DNA of 64,000 nt from VAZQ01 sp963739175. Lineage in GTDB: Bacteria; Pseudomonadota; Alphaproteobacteria; Rhizobiales; Xanthobacteraceae. The position numbers and the translations under genes were made by a program. Under the pieces are notes generated by a model, which did no database searches, had not been told where the DNA came from, and was given only the letters and a program-made list of their open reading frames with translations. Position 1 is the stretch's first letter. Each line of letters starts with the position of its first letter. Below are positions 28,599 to 37,435 of this stretch, in pieces. The DNA lies in the NCBI GenBank assembly GCA_963739175.1, contig CAVTZH010000007.1:186001-250000 (forward strand), read 5' to 3'.

Positions 28599-29907
28599 AT
28601 GGCAGCTACCGACCCGAGCGCAAAAACTCAAACAACTTCAATGTTTTCGGCGTCGCTCGCCGAGGCCGATCCGGAGATCGCGTCGGCGGTCGCGAAAGAG
28701 CTCGGTCGTCAGCGTGACGAGATCGAGCTGATCGCGTCCGAGAACATCGTCAGCAAGGCGGTGCTCGAGGCGCAGGGCTCGGTGCTCACCAACAAATACG
28801 CCGAAGGCCTGCCGGGCCGGCGCTACTACGGCGGCTGCCAGTATGTGGACATCGCCGAAACCCTGGCGATCGAACGGGTGACCAAGCTTTTCGGATGCCG
28901 GTTCGCAAACGTGCAGCCGCATTCAGGCGCGTCGGCGAATGCCGCCGCCTTCATGGCGCTGATGGCGCCTGGCGACACCTTCCTCGGGCTCAATCTCGCC
29001 GCCGGCGGGCACCTCACCCATGGCTCGCCCGTCAACATGTCGGGCCGCTGGTTCAAGCCGGTGCCCTACAGCGTGCGCCGCGACGACCACCGCATCGACA
29101 TCGACGAGGTGCGAAAGCTCGCGCGCGAGCATAAGCCCAAGATGATCATCGCCGGCGGCAGCGCCTATCCGCGCGTCATCGATTTCCGCGCCTTCCGCGA
29201 GATCGCCGACGAGGTGGGCGCCAAGCTGATGGTCGACATGGCGCACTTCGCTGGGCTGGTCGCTGGCGGCGTGCATCCGTCGCCGTTCCCGCATGCGCAT
29301 GTGGTCACCTCGACCGCGCACAAGACGCTGCGCGGCCCCCGCTCGGGCTTCATCCTCACCGACGACGAGGAGCTGGCGAAGAAGATCAACTCGGCGGTGT
29401 TCCCCGGCCTGCAGGGCGGCCCGCTGATGCACGTGATCGCCGCCAAGGCAGTGGCGTTCGGCGAGGCGCTGCAAGCCCTCGTTCAAGGTCTACGCCAAGA
29501 ACGTGGTCGAGAACGCCAGGGCGCTGGCCGAGACACTGAAGTCGAAGGGTTTCGACATCGTCTCCGGCGGCACCGACACGCACCTGATGCTGGTCGATCT
29601 GCGGCCCAAGCGCCTCACCGGCAAGGTCGCCGAGGCGGCGCTCGGGCGCGCCTACATCACCTGCAACAAGAACGGCATCCCCTACGATCCCGAGAAGCCG
29701 ATGGTGACGTCGGGCGTCCGGCTCGGCACGCCGGCCGGCACCACGCGCGGCTTCGGCATCGCCGAGTTCAAGGAGGTCGGCGAGATGATCTCCGAGGTGC
29801 TCGACGTGCTGTCGCAGAAGGGCGCCGAGGAAGACGCGCTGATCGAAGGCGCGGTGCGCGAGCGGGTGAAGGCATTGGTGAAACGGTTTCCGATTTATCA
29901 GGGGTAG
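28599..29907 (+). CDS. glyA: Serine hydroxymethyltransferase (frameshifted)
   Basis: PLP enzyme that interconverts serine and glycine while charging tetrahydrofolate, 435 residues when an extra C near 29472 is skipped ('GEALKPSFKVYAKN' is then restored). The PLP lysine is in 'STAHKTLRGPRSG'. Other marks are 'LIASENIVS', 'YYGGCQYVD' and 'MVDMAHFAGLV'. AGGAGAAGG lies before the ATG at 28599. nrdR follows after three bases. glyA is essential or near-essential, so the frameshift is almost surely a base-calling error. Confidence 0.96.
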
Positions 29908-29910
29908 GCC

Positions 29911-30396
29911 ATGCGCTGCCCGAACTGCACGAGCCTCGATACCCAGGTGAAGGATAGCCGGCCGACGGAGGACTCGTCCGTCATCCGGCGCCGGCGGGTT
30001 TGCCTCGCGTGCAACTTCCGCTTTACGACGTTCGAGCGCGTGCAGTTGCGCGAACTGGTCGTCATCAAGCGCAACGGCCGGCGCGTGCCGTTCGATCGCG
30101 ATAAGCTTCTGCGCTCGGTGCAGATCGCGCTGCGCAAGCGTCCGGTCGAGCCCGAGCGTATCGATCAGGCGGTGTCGAAGATCGTGCGCGAGCTGGAAAG
30201 CCAGGGCGAGAGCGAAGTCTCGTCGGAGGCGGTCGGCGAGCTGGTGATGGAAGCGCTGCGCTCGCTCGACGACGTCGCCTATGTGCGCTTCGCCTCGGTC
30301 TACCGCAATTTCCGCGAGGCCAAGGATTTCGAGCAGCTGCTCGGCGAGCTTTCGAGCGAGGAAGAACCGAAGTCCGCGCCGGCGGGGCGGAAGTAG
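29911..30396 (+). CDS. nrdR: Transcriptional repressor NrdR
   Basis: A 161-residue regulator of ribonucleotide reductase genes. The N-terminal zinc ribbon is visible as 'MRCPNC' and 'CLACNFRFTTFE', followed by the ATP-cone ('VIKRNGRRVPFDRDKLLRSV') that senses dATP/ATP. The acidic tail after residue 150 is typical. It is intact and lies three bases after glyA, the usual pairing. In relatives ribD comes next; here the rib genes begin 24 kb later. Confidence 0.96.
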   Translation: MRCPNCTSLDTQVKDSRPTEDSSVIRRRRVCLACNFRFTTFERVQLRELVVIKRNGRRVPFDRDKLLRSVQIALRKRPVEPERIDQAVSKIVRELESQGESEVSSEAVGELVMEALRSLDDVAYVRFASVYRNFREAKDFEQLLGELSSEEEPKSAPAGRK

Positions 30397-30437
30397 ACGC
30401 GGGTGCATCCAAGTCCTGACCGTGTTAGGTTCGTGTC

Positions 30438-30704
30438 ATGAACAAGCGCCTCGAAACACTGATCGATCGCATTCCAACCTGGTCCGAAGAGGCTCAGGAT
30501 TGGGCGGCGGCGGCACTCGCTGAAGTCGAGGAGAAGGTCCGTATCCTTCAGTCCTTGACGCCGGAAGAGCGGGCCAAGCTCGACGCCTTGCGAGAGACGA
30601 TCAACCGCTCGATTGAAGAAGGCGGCAGTTATACTGATGAAGAGGTCGAAGCGGGCATTGAGGCGAGCCTCGATGCGTGGGAGCGCAAGCGAAAGGGCAC
30701 ATAA
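30438..30704 (+). CDS. Antitoxin-like protein
   Basis: An 88-residue acidic, helical protein ('LTPEERAKLDALRETINRS', 'YTDEEVEAGIEASLDAWERK') resembling antitoxins of ParD/RelB-type addiction modules. It ends directly against a GTG that begins a toxin-like start, the coupling expected of a toxin-antitoxin pair. The toxin is truncated, so this is probably an orphan antitoxin. It lies right after nrdR at the left edge of the accessory block. The family call rests on size, composition and context only. Confidence 0.55.
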   Translation: MNKRLETLIDRIPTWSEEAQDWAAAALAEVEEKVRILQSLTPEERAKLDALRETINRSIEEGGSYTDEEVEAGIEASLDAWERKRKGT

Positions 30705-30773
30705 GTGCCGCGGCTTCGCTTCTCCGCAGGCGCCAAACGCATGAAGGCCACCGCGATATTCCGGGGCTATTTC
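30705..30773 (+). pseudogene. Truncated RelE/ParE-type toxin start
   Basis: The GTG directly after the antitoxin stop begins 'VPRLRFSAGAKRMKATAIF', which resembles the first strand and helix of ParE/RelE toxins. After about 20 residues the resemblance ends and the convergent GrdB-like gene begins at 30805. The catalytic core is missing. It looks like a toxin gene cut by a deletion. Confidence 0.4.
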
Positions 30774-30804
30774 CAAAAGAGAAGCCATAGCGACCCGCGG
30801 CTGC

Positions 30805-31738
30805 CTATCCCGTCGCCTCGCGCACCGCCTTGGCCACGTCCTTCGCCTTGTCGAATTCCGCACGCCGCGCGGCGATCTCTTCAGGCGAGAGCCGCTCGAT
30901 GTTGCAATAGTCGAGCTTCCAGCCGGGATTGTCGGACCAGTTGAGCGGCGACTGCACGGTGGTGCGCGGCGCTGAAGCGTCCTCAAGCACGCGCAGCGCA
31001 AGGTCGAGAGTCGCCGCCTGCGAGGCCCGGTCGTGCGGGCGCCCCGCCGCATTGCCGAGCGGGAAGTCGGAGAACAGCAGGCGCGGCACGCCAACATATT
31101 CGACGATGTCCTTGGCGCAGCCCATCACCACGGTGGCGATGCCGTTCTCTTCCAGCGCACGGGCGGCGAGGCTCACGCTCTGGTGGCAGATCGGACAGTT
31201 GGGAACAAGCAATGCCACATCGGCGCCGTCGGCGTGGCAGCGGGCGACCAGCTCCGGGCAATCGGTCTCGATCGTGGTGCGCTGGCTACGGTTGGTCGGC
31301 AGGCCATGGATGCGTGGAGCCACCGATCCGATGCGGCCGCGCGCCGCCGCATCGCGCAGCGCCGGGAGCGGGAAGTAGCTGCCGGGATCCTCGGCGGTGG
31401 TGTGGGCACGGTCGATCGCGATGTGCGAGATGCGCAGGTCATGGTCCTTCGCAGCATCGAGCGAATAGACCGCGTAGAATTTCGCCGCGGAATTGTAGGG
31501 CGCGCCCGGACCCTGGTCGCCCTTGTCGGGCTGGTAGGGCGCGGCGGTGGTGACCAGCGCAACACGGCATTCGCGCGAGCGGCTTGCGCAGCGGCTGGAA
31601 CGGCACGCTGTCGTAGTGCGCCCACTCGTAGGGTGCGCCATAGCCGAGCGCGGAATAGTAGGTCCTGATCCGCTGCAGATAGGGGAGCGGCCCGTCATGG
31701 ACGCCCCCGGCGCCGGGGCTTTCCGCCGGCGCGGTCAT
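30805..31738 (-). CDS. GrdB-like protein (glycine/betaine reductase selenoprotein B family), frameshifted
   Basis: About 310 residues after skipping an extra base near 31576. It matches the selenoprotein B family of clostridial glycine/sarcosine/betaine reductases: 'VPFQPLRKPLARECRVALVT' at the N-terminus, 'ALLVPNCPICHQSVSLAARA' in the centre and 'LLFSDFPLGNAAGRPHD' later. The redox position is Cys in 'CPICHQS', not selenocysteine. In aerobic alphaproteobacteria these homologues have no known reaction. The start is one base after the stop of the SBP gene, and a class II aldolase precedes both, so the three form an operon for uptake and breakdown of one compound. Confidence 0.75.
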
Positions 31739-31739
31739 A

Positions 31740-32765
31740 TTAGTTCTGCAGGCGCTTCAGCGCTTCGACGGTGTCCTTCGGCAGTTTCATCGTGTCGCGC
31801 GTGACGGCGTCCATCTGCTCACCGGTCGCGCCGTCGATCATCAGCTTGCGCTTTTCGGTCGTCGCAATGAATTGCGGATCCTTGAGCATCGCCTGAAACG
31901 CCGTCCGCAGCGCGGCCACGCGCTCCGGCGGTACGCCGGGCGGGACCAGGATCGAGCGGCCGATCTCGGAGGTGCCGGCGAGGGCGCTCATCACAGCGCG
32001 TCCCTCTTCGCCGCTCGAAAGCTCACTCATGGTGGGTACCTGCGGCAACATCGAATACCGCTTGAGACCGCTCTGATACAGGAGCACGGCTTTGCCCTGC
32101 AGCCATTCCGGATACTGGACAATAATCGCGGGCAGCAATTCGCCGCCGTTCACGTCGACTTCGCCGCGCTCGGCCGCAAGCTGGATTTCCGCCGTGCCGC
32201 TATAGCCGGTGACGATCTTGAAGCGGGACCCGGCGTAGGCGTTCAGGGCGCGTGCATAGACGGCGGACGTCGAGGTCGAGTTGCCGGCGCCGACCGTGAC
32301 TTCGCGCTTGCGCGCGTCCTCGAACGATTTGAGGCCACTCTTTGGCAGCGCCACCGCAACATCGACCATCGAGGTGAGACGGCCGAGATAGCTGAAGCGT
32401 CGCGGATCGATGCCCATCTTGTCGTCGACGAGCAAGGTTAGCGCGAGTTGCTGGGCGACTACGCCGAGGTGCGTGCCGTCCTGCGGAGCCACCCTGTAGA
32501 GGTAGTCGACAGCCTTTAAGCCGCCGGCTCCGGGCATGTTCACCGCGATGACGGTCGGGTTGCCGGGAATGTGGCGGCCGAGAAATTCGGTGGCGAGCCG
32601 CCCGTAGAGATCGTAATTGCCGCCCGCGCCATAGCCTATGACCACGCGCACGGTCTTGCCGCGGTAGAAATCGGCGACCGTCTCGGCCGTTGCGTTGGCG
32701 GCAAAGGCAAGTTGCGCGACGAGAAGCGCAAAAATCGTTGTGAGGTGCCATCGGATACGCGACAT
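31740..32765 (-). CDS. Bug/TctC solute-binding protein, 'FYKGK/HIPGNP' type
   Basis: An intact 341-residue periplasmic binding protein. The signal peptide ends 'FAANATAETV', then come 'DFYRGKTVRVVIGYGAGGN', 'GRHIPGNPTVIAVNMPGAGG', 'RVAPQDGTHLG' and 'LVPPGVPPERVAALRTAF'. This sequence signature differs from classical Bug proteins and is shared by six of the nine SBPs here. It is the middle gene of an aldolase, SBP, GrdB-like operon. Confidence 0.92.
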   Translation of the reverse strand: MSRIRWHLTTIFALLVAQLAFAANATAETVADFYRGKTVRVVIGYGAGGNYDLYGRLATEFLGRHIPGNPTVIAVNMPGAGGLKAVDYLYRVAPQDGTHLGVVAQQLALTLLVDDKMGIDPRRFSYLGRLTSMVDVAVALPKSGLKSFEDARKREVTVGAGNSTSTSAVYARALNAYAGSRFKIVTGYSGTAEIQLAAERGEVDVNGGELLPAIIVQYPEWLQGKAVLLYQSGLKRYSMLPQVPTMSELSSGEEGRAVMSALAGTSEIGRSILVPPGVPPERVAALRTAFQAMLKDPQFIATTEKRKLMIDGATGEQMDAVTRDTMKLPKDTVEALKRLQN

Positions 32766-32781
32766 GGTCGTTGTCTCCCTG

Positions 32782-33524
32782 TTACGGCGCGCCTACCTGC
32801 TTCTTCCACGTTGCCCACGGGCGGTCGACGTTCTGCGCCTTGAGCTTCTTCGTACTCGTTGAGGAAATTGATCGGGCCGCCGAGCATCACCGCCTGCATC
32901 TGCAGCTTGGCGTTGACCTCGGTGTAGATCGCGCGGAATACCGTGGTCTTGAGGTCGGGGCCGGCGACCGCGTTGCCGTGGCCGCGCATCAGGATGACGG
33001 AGCCCTTGCCAAGCGCCTGCGCCAGCGACCGGCCGAGCTCGTTCGTCAGCACCAGCATGTTGTTCTGCACGCCGGCGTGCTCGCGGATCTCCCACACCGG
33101 CACGCTCTGGCCGAGGAAATGCCCGTTGTGGAAGATCGCGCGCAACGGCTTCTCGGTCACGCTGAACGGGATGATGGTCGGCGAGTGGCTGTGCACGACC
33201 GCGTTGACGTCCGGCCGCACCTTGTAGATCTGGCCATGGATGAAGCGCTCGCGATAGGGCGAGCGGCCGTTGCCGTCGATCGCGTTGCTGTCGAGATCGA
33301 AGGTGATGATGTCGCGCGACCGTTACGTCGCGCGGCGCCATCGCCTGCATCTGCAGATAGCGATTGGGATTGCGCGGATCGCGCACGCTGACATGGCCGA
33401 AGGAATCGAGCACGCCGTTCTCGGCGAGGATATGATTGGCCGCCACCAGATCGGTCGCGACCATCGGGTCGAGATCGGCATAGCCGGCGCCGAGCTTGAC
33501 GCCGTCCTTGAACGCTTCCGCCAT
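32782..33524 (-). CDS. Class II aldolase/adducin family protein (two frameshifts)
   Basis: A zinc-dependent aldolase or decarboxylase of about 246 residues after skipping extra bases near 33320 and 32839. Metal-binding histidines are in 'VVHSHSPT' (HxH) and 'MRGHGNAVAG', and the C-terminus is '...NVDRPWATWKKQVGAP'. N-terminal 'ANHILAENGVLDSFGHVSVRD' is typical of this family. I chose ATG 33524 ('MAEAFKDG') because the reading frame and length then fit the family and CGAGGA is just upstream; the true start could lie earlier in another frame. It heads the operon with the SBP and GrdB-like genes. Confidence 0.83.
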
Positions 33525-33707
33525 CAGTCCTCGCAGCTGCCGATTTCTTGTCCGGTCATCGGCTGGGCCATGGGACGTTAAGGCGGCGCGCGGATTTTGG
33601 TAGCCCATTTCTCGGAACAACTGTTGTTTTCAGGGACGCTGGCCCCGCCTTGCTGGCGATAGGGGGAGGGGCTATCAACGCTGCTAACAAGGGCGCTCGA
33701 GGAAACG

Positions 33708-34763
33708 ATGATCCGCCGAACTGGCTTGGTTGGACTATTTGTCACGCTCGTGGTCACCTTCGCCCTGGCCTCGGCCGTGTCCTCCCGCGCCCATGCCGAC
33801 GACGTCGCCGATTTCTACAAAGGCAAGACCGTCCGGGTGATCATCGGCACCGGCGTCGGCGGCACCTACGGCGTCTACGGCCAGCTGGTGGCGCGGCATT
33901 TCGGCCGCTTCGTCCCGGGCCATCCGACGGTGGTGATGCAGTCGATGCAGGGCGCGGGCGGCTTCACCGCGCTCAACTGGCTCGGCACCGCGGCGCCGCG
34001 CGACGGCACCGTCGTCACCATCGGCCACATCAACATCGTGCACGAGGGCCTGTTCAACAGCGAAGCCAAGTTCGATCCGCGCGGCTTCCTGTGGCTCGGA
34101 CGCTTCACCAGCTTCGCCTCGGTCGGCGTCGCCTCGCAAGAAGTCCGGCATCCGCTCGCTCGCCGACGCCAAGGCGCGCGAGGTCGCGGCCGGCGCGCCG
34201 GGCATGCAGTCGGTGCCGGCGCAGGCGCCGACCATCCTCAACAAGATCGCCGGCACCAAATTCAAGGTCGTCGCCGGCTATCGCTCGACCGGCGAGAGCT
34301 TCCTGGCGCTCGAGCGCGGCGAGGTCGACGTGGCGGCGACCTCGATGGACGCGCTGCGCTCGCTGCACTGGCCGAAGCTCGAGAGCGGCGAGCTGACGCC
34401 GATCTTCGTGCAGGGCGTGCGGCGGCTGAAGGAATTTCCCAACGCGCCGACTTTGGGCGAGTTCGGCAACAACGAGGTCGAGAAGGCGTTCCTCGGCGTG
34501 TTCAACGTCACCGCCGAGGTCGGCCGCTCGCTGGCGACGCCGCCCGGCATTCCGGCCGACCGGCTGGCGGCGCTGCGCGCGGCCTACCAGGCGATGGTCG
34601 CCGACCCCGCGTTCCTCGCCGACATCAAGAAGCTCGGCATCGAGCTCGATCTTCTGCCCGGCGCGGAGCTGCAGGAGGTGATCGGCGCGTCGATGAAGAT
34701 GTCGCCGGCAGACGCAGGAGCAGGCGCGCAAATTCTACGAGGATCTGTTCAAGGGCGCACTAG
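33708..34763 (+). CDS. Bug/TctC solute-binding protein, 'FYKGK' type (three frameshifts)
   Basis: A periplasmic binding protein of about 350 residues once extra bases near 34137, 34711 and 34760 are skipped; three insertions return it to its first frame. The signal peptide ends 'SSRAHADDV'. Then follow 'DFYKGKTVRVIIGTGVGG', 'VPGHPTVVMQSMQGAGG', 'AAPRDGTVV', 'PPGIPADRLAALRAAY' and a C-terminal 'QEQARKFYEDLFKGA'. It is divergent from the aldolase operon and is followed by a second SBP 33 bases on, so two different binding proteins are made together. Confidence 0.88.
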   Translation: MIRRTGLVGLFVTLVVTFALASAVSSRAHADDVADFYKGKTVRVIIGTGVGGTYGVYGQLVARHFGRFVPGHPTVVMQSMQGAGGFTALNWLGTAAPRDGTVVTIGHINIVHEGLFNSEAKFDPRGFLWLGRFTSFASVGVASQEVRHPLARRRQGARGRGRRAGHAVGAGAGADHPQQDRRHQIQGRRRLSLDRRELPGARARRGRRGGDLDGRAALAALAEARERRADADLRAGRAAAEGISQRADFGRVRQQRGREGVPRRVQRHRRGRPLAGDAARHSGRPAGGAARGLPGDGRRPRVPRRHQEARHRARSSARRGAAGGDRRVDEDVAGRRRSRRANSTRICSRAH

Positions 34764-34796
34764 GGCAGAGCGCGACACCGGGAGGATCACAACGTG

Positions 34797-35766
34797 ATGT
34801 CGTTTCTTCGTACCGTCGTGTCGGTGATCGCGCTTTGCGTCGCTTTCGCCGGCGCGGCCGCCGCGCAGAGCGCATGGCCGGACCGTCCGATCCGCATGCT
34901 GATCAGCTTTCCGCCGGGCGGCAGCTCGGACGCGATCGGGCGGATCGTGCAGCCGGGCCTGGAGAAACGGCTGGGCCAGCCGATCGTGCTCGAGAACCGC
35001 CCCGGCGCCGGCGGCATGATCGCGATCGACGCGGTCGCGCGGGCGGCGCCCGACGGCTACACCATCGGCCTCGGCGGCGCCGGCGCGCTCGGCGGCAACG
35101 TCGCGCTCGGCGAGAAGATGTCCTACGACCCGCGCAAGGACCTGGCGCCGGTCACGGTGCTGTCGGGCTCGCCCTTCATCCTCGCGGCCGCGCCGTCGCT
35201 TGCCGCCAAGTCGCTGCGGCGAAGTCATCGCGCTCGCGAAGCGCGAGAAGCTTGCCATCGGGCACGGCGGCAACGGCACGCTGATGCATCTCACCGCCGA
35301 GATGTTCAACCAGATGGCCGGCATCAAGCTGCCGATGGTGCCGTATCGCGGCATCGCGCCGGTGGTGACCGACCTGATCGGCGGCCACGTCGCGCTCGGC
35401 ATCGTCGATCCGCCGTCGGCGGTGGCGGCGATCGAGGGCGGCAAGATCAAGGCGATTGCGATGTCATCGACCGCGCGGTTCCCGCGGCTGAAGGACGTTC
35501 CAACGTTTGCAGAGCAAGGCCTGCCCGATTTCGAGTCCAACGGCTGGTTCGGCATCATCGCGCCGGCCAAGACGCCGCCGGCGGTGGTTGCGAGGCTCAA
35601 CGCGGCGCTGGTGGCGGAGCTGCAGGAGCCGTCGGTGGTGGAGCGCATCCGCGCGCTCGGTGCCGAGCCGATGCCGCAGACGCCGGAGGAGTTCTCGGCC
35701 TTCATCGTGCGCGAGATCGATAAATGGACGAAGGTGGTGGCGGCGTCGGGCGGGCTGCCGAAGTGA
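34797..35766 (+). CDS. Bug/TctC solute-binding protein, classical type (frameshifted)
   Basis: About 322 residues. The signal peptide ends 'GAAAAQSAWPD', followed by 'RPIRMLISFPPGGSSDAIGR', 'PIVLENRPGAGG', 'APDGYTIGLGG' and 'PKTPPAVVARLN'-like ends. An extra C near 35217 breaks it after 'SLAAKSL'. GGAGGA lies ten bases before ATG 34797; GTG 34794 is also possible. It follows a 'FYKGK'-type SBP in the same operon, the only place here where the two types are paired. Confidence 0.9.
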
Positions 35767-35774
35767 GCTCGGGT

Positions 35775-35915
35775 GTGTCCCGGACGCAGTGCAGCGCGCA
35801 GCGGTGCACTGCTGATCCGGGACCCCGGTTGCTAGATTATCTGAAGGAAACCGGAGTCCCGGGTCTGCAGCGCACCACTTCGTTACACTTCGTGCTGCGC
35901 TGCGCCCGGGACACG
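35775..35915. repeat. Long REP-like palindrome (GTGTCCCGGACGC type)
   Basis: Outer arms GTGTCCCGGACGCAGTGCAG at the left and CTGCGCTGCGCCCGGGACAC at the right enclose a second pair, GATCCGGGACCCCGGTT and AACCGGAGTCCCGGGTC. The whole can form a nested cruciform. It sits between two convergent genes and may end both transcripts. Confidence 0.78.
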
Positions 35916-35923
35916 AGATCGAA

Positions 35924-36922
35924 TTACGCCATCACCCCGTCGGCGATCTTCTCCCAGTCGACCACGCCGATGAGCGGCTCGCCGGCGCGGTAGCGGCGCA
36001 GGTTCTCCGCAAAGATCACGTTGAAGCGCTCGGAGCCGTCCTTGCCGCAGCCGGCGCTGTGCGGAGAGATCAGCACGTTGTCGAAGGTCCACAGCGGGCT
36101 GTCCTTGGGCAGCGGCTCGACCGCAGTGACATCGAGCGCGGCGCCGCCGATACGCTTTTCCGCCAGCGCGCGGATCAGCGCGTCCTCGTCGACCAGGTCG
36201 CCGCGGCCGACATTCACGAACAGCGCGTCGCGCCTTCATGCGCGCGAACTCGGCGTCGCCGAACAGGCGGATGGTGTCGGGCTCGACCGGCAGGCACAGC
36301 ACCACCACGTCGGCCTGCGGCAGCACGTCGTGCAACTGCTCGCGCGTGACCGCCTGATCGACCGTCGGACCGGCGCGGCCGGCGCGCGTCACCGTGATCA
36401 CGCGCATGTCGAAGGCCTTGGCCTTGCGCGCGATCTCCTGGCCGATGGCGCCGAAGCCGACGATGACGAGCGTCGCACCCTCGAGCGTGCGCGAGGTCTC
36501 GTGCATCTGGTCGCGGATCCAGTCACGCGTGCGCCGCGCCTGCTCGATCTCGCGGAAGCGCCGGAAGCTCGCCAGCACCAGCAGCATGGCGTGCTCGGCC
36601 ACCGTCGGCCCCTTCACGCCGGGCGCGGCGCAGACCGGGATGCCGCGCGGCATGCCGAAACGGATGCCGCGCTCGATGCCGGCGGTCCAGAACTGGATCC
36701 AGCGCAAATCCTGCCGAGCGCCATGACGATGCGGCCGACCTCTTCGTCGTAGAAGCGGTTGTTGGCGATCAGAAGCTCGGCCCCCGGCAGGATGTCGCGC
36801 AGCTCGGCCGCGTTGCGCGCCGCCGCGACGTCGAGGGACGGGTGGCTCGCAAGCAGCGGAAACAGCTCGTCCTTGGCGAACTGCTGCATATAGGCGGCGC
36901 GGATGCGCCCGTTGGTGCTCAT
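35924..36922 (-). CDS. D-2-hydroxyacid dehydrogenase family protein (two frameshifts)
   Basis: An NAD(P)-dependent dehydrogenase of 332 residues. A missing base near 36712 and an extra base near 36233 cancel, so the ends share a frame. The Rossmann motif is 'VGFGAIGQEIARKAK', the substrate arginine region 'NVGRGDLVDEDAL', the catalytic acid in 'ALDVTAVEPLP' and the catalytic histidine in 'ISPHSAG'. The deletion is the clearest exception to the insertion pattern in this window. It is the last gene of an isochorismatase, SBP, cupin, dehydrogenase run and likely oxidises or reduces a product of that pathway. Confidence 0.86.
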
Positions 36923-36934
36923 GCGGTCGGTGCT

Positions 36935-37420
36935 CTACTCGTAAAACGCGCCGGGGATCGGCACGCCCTTGGCGCCCTTGTTGGCCTTCGCCTGCGCGCC
37001 GAACGCGGCGCCTTGCGTATCCTGCCGGCCGCTGTTGGCGGCGGCGGTCTCGCCGTCGACCGGCTGCCAGACATTGCCGACCCGCAGCAGCACCAGCGGC
37101 TCCTCGGAGGCGACCTCGAACTTGTAGAGCGCGCCGGCGGGGATGAGGATGCCCTCGTTGCGGCCAAGCTCGCGGGCGTCCTCGTCCGGCTGATAGAAGC
37201 GGGCGCGGCCCGCCAGCACGATGAAGGTGTGGTCCTCCTTGGCGTGGGCGTGGAATTCGTTCTCGCCGCCCTCGGCGTAGCATTTGATCGCGACGTTCAT
37301 TGCGCCGGTGTCGGCCTTGCTTGACGCCAGGATGGTGTGGCTGCGCCCTTGGCTCAGCAGCGGCGTGCGCAGGCGGAACACCTGTGCCTTCACGCCGGAT
37401 TCGATCGTTGCGGTGGTCAT
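36935..37420 (-). CDS. Cupin-domain protein
   Basis: An intact 161-residue single-cupin protein. Metal ligands are seen in 'NEFHAHAKEDHTFIVLAG' (HxHx4E-like with a second His) and the second motif 'EGILIPAGALYKFE'. It would bind Fe or Mn and act as a dioxygenase or isomerase on a small acid. It lies 15 bases after the SBP gene and 12 bases before the dehydrogenase, in one operon. Confidence 0.82.
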   Translation of the reverse strand: MTTATIESGVKAQVFRLRTPLLSQGRSHTILASSKADTGAMNVAIKCYAEGGENEFHAHAKEDHTFIVLAGRARFYQPDEDARELGRNEGILIPAGALYKFEVASEEPLVLLRVGNVWQPVDGETAAANSGRQDTQGAAFGAQAKANKGAKGVPIPGAFYE

Positions 37421-37435
37421 GGTGCGTTCTCCGTC

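Noticed and set aside
28599..29907. Programmed frameshifting as an explanation for the split glyA and other genes.
   Set aside because: Shift sites share no slippery heptamer or following structure, occur in unrelated genes at different positions, and nearly all are extra single bases, which fits read error better.
33524..33571. A start 'MAQPMTGQEIG' for the class II aldolase at 33571.
   Set aside because: It is in a different frame, with a TGA after 15 codons, and joining it to the aldolase would need a missing base here. Possible, but less simple than ATG 33524.
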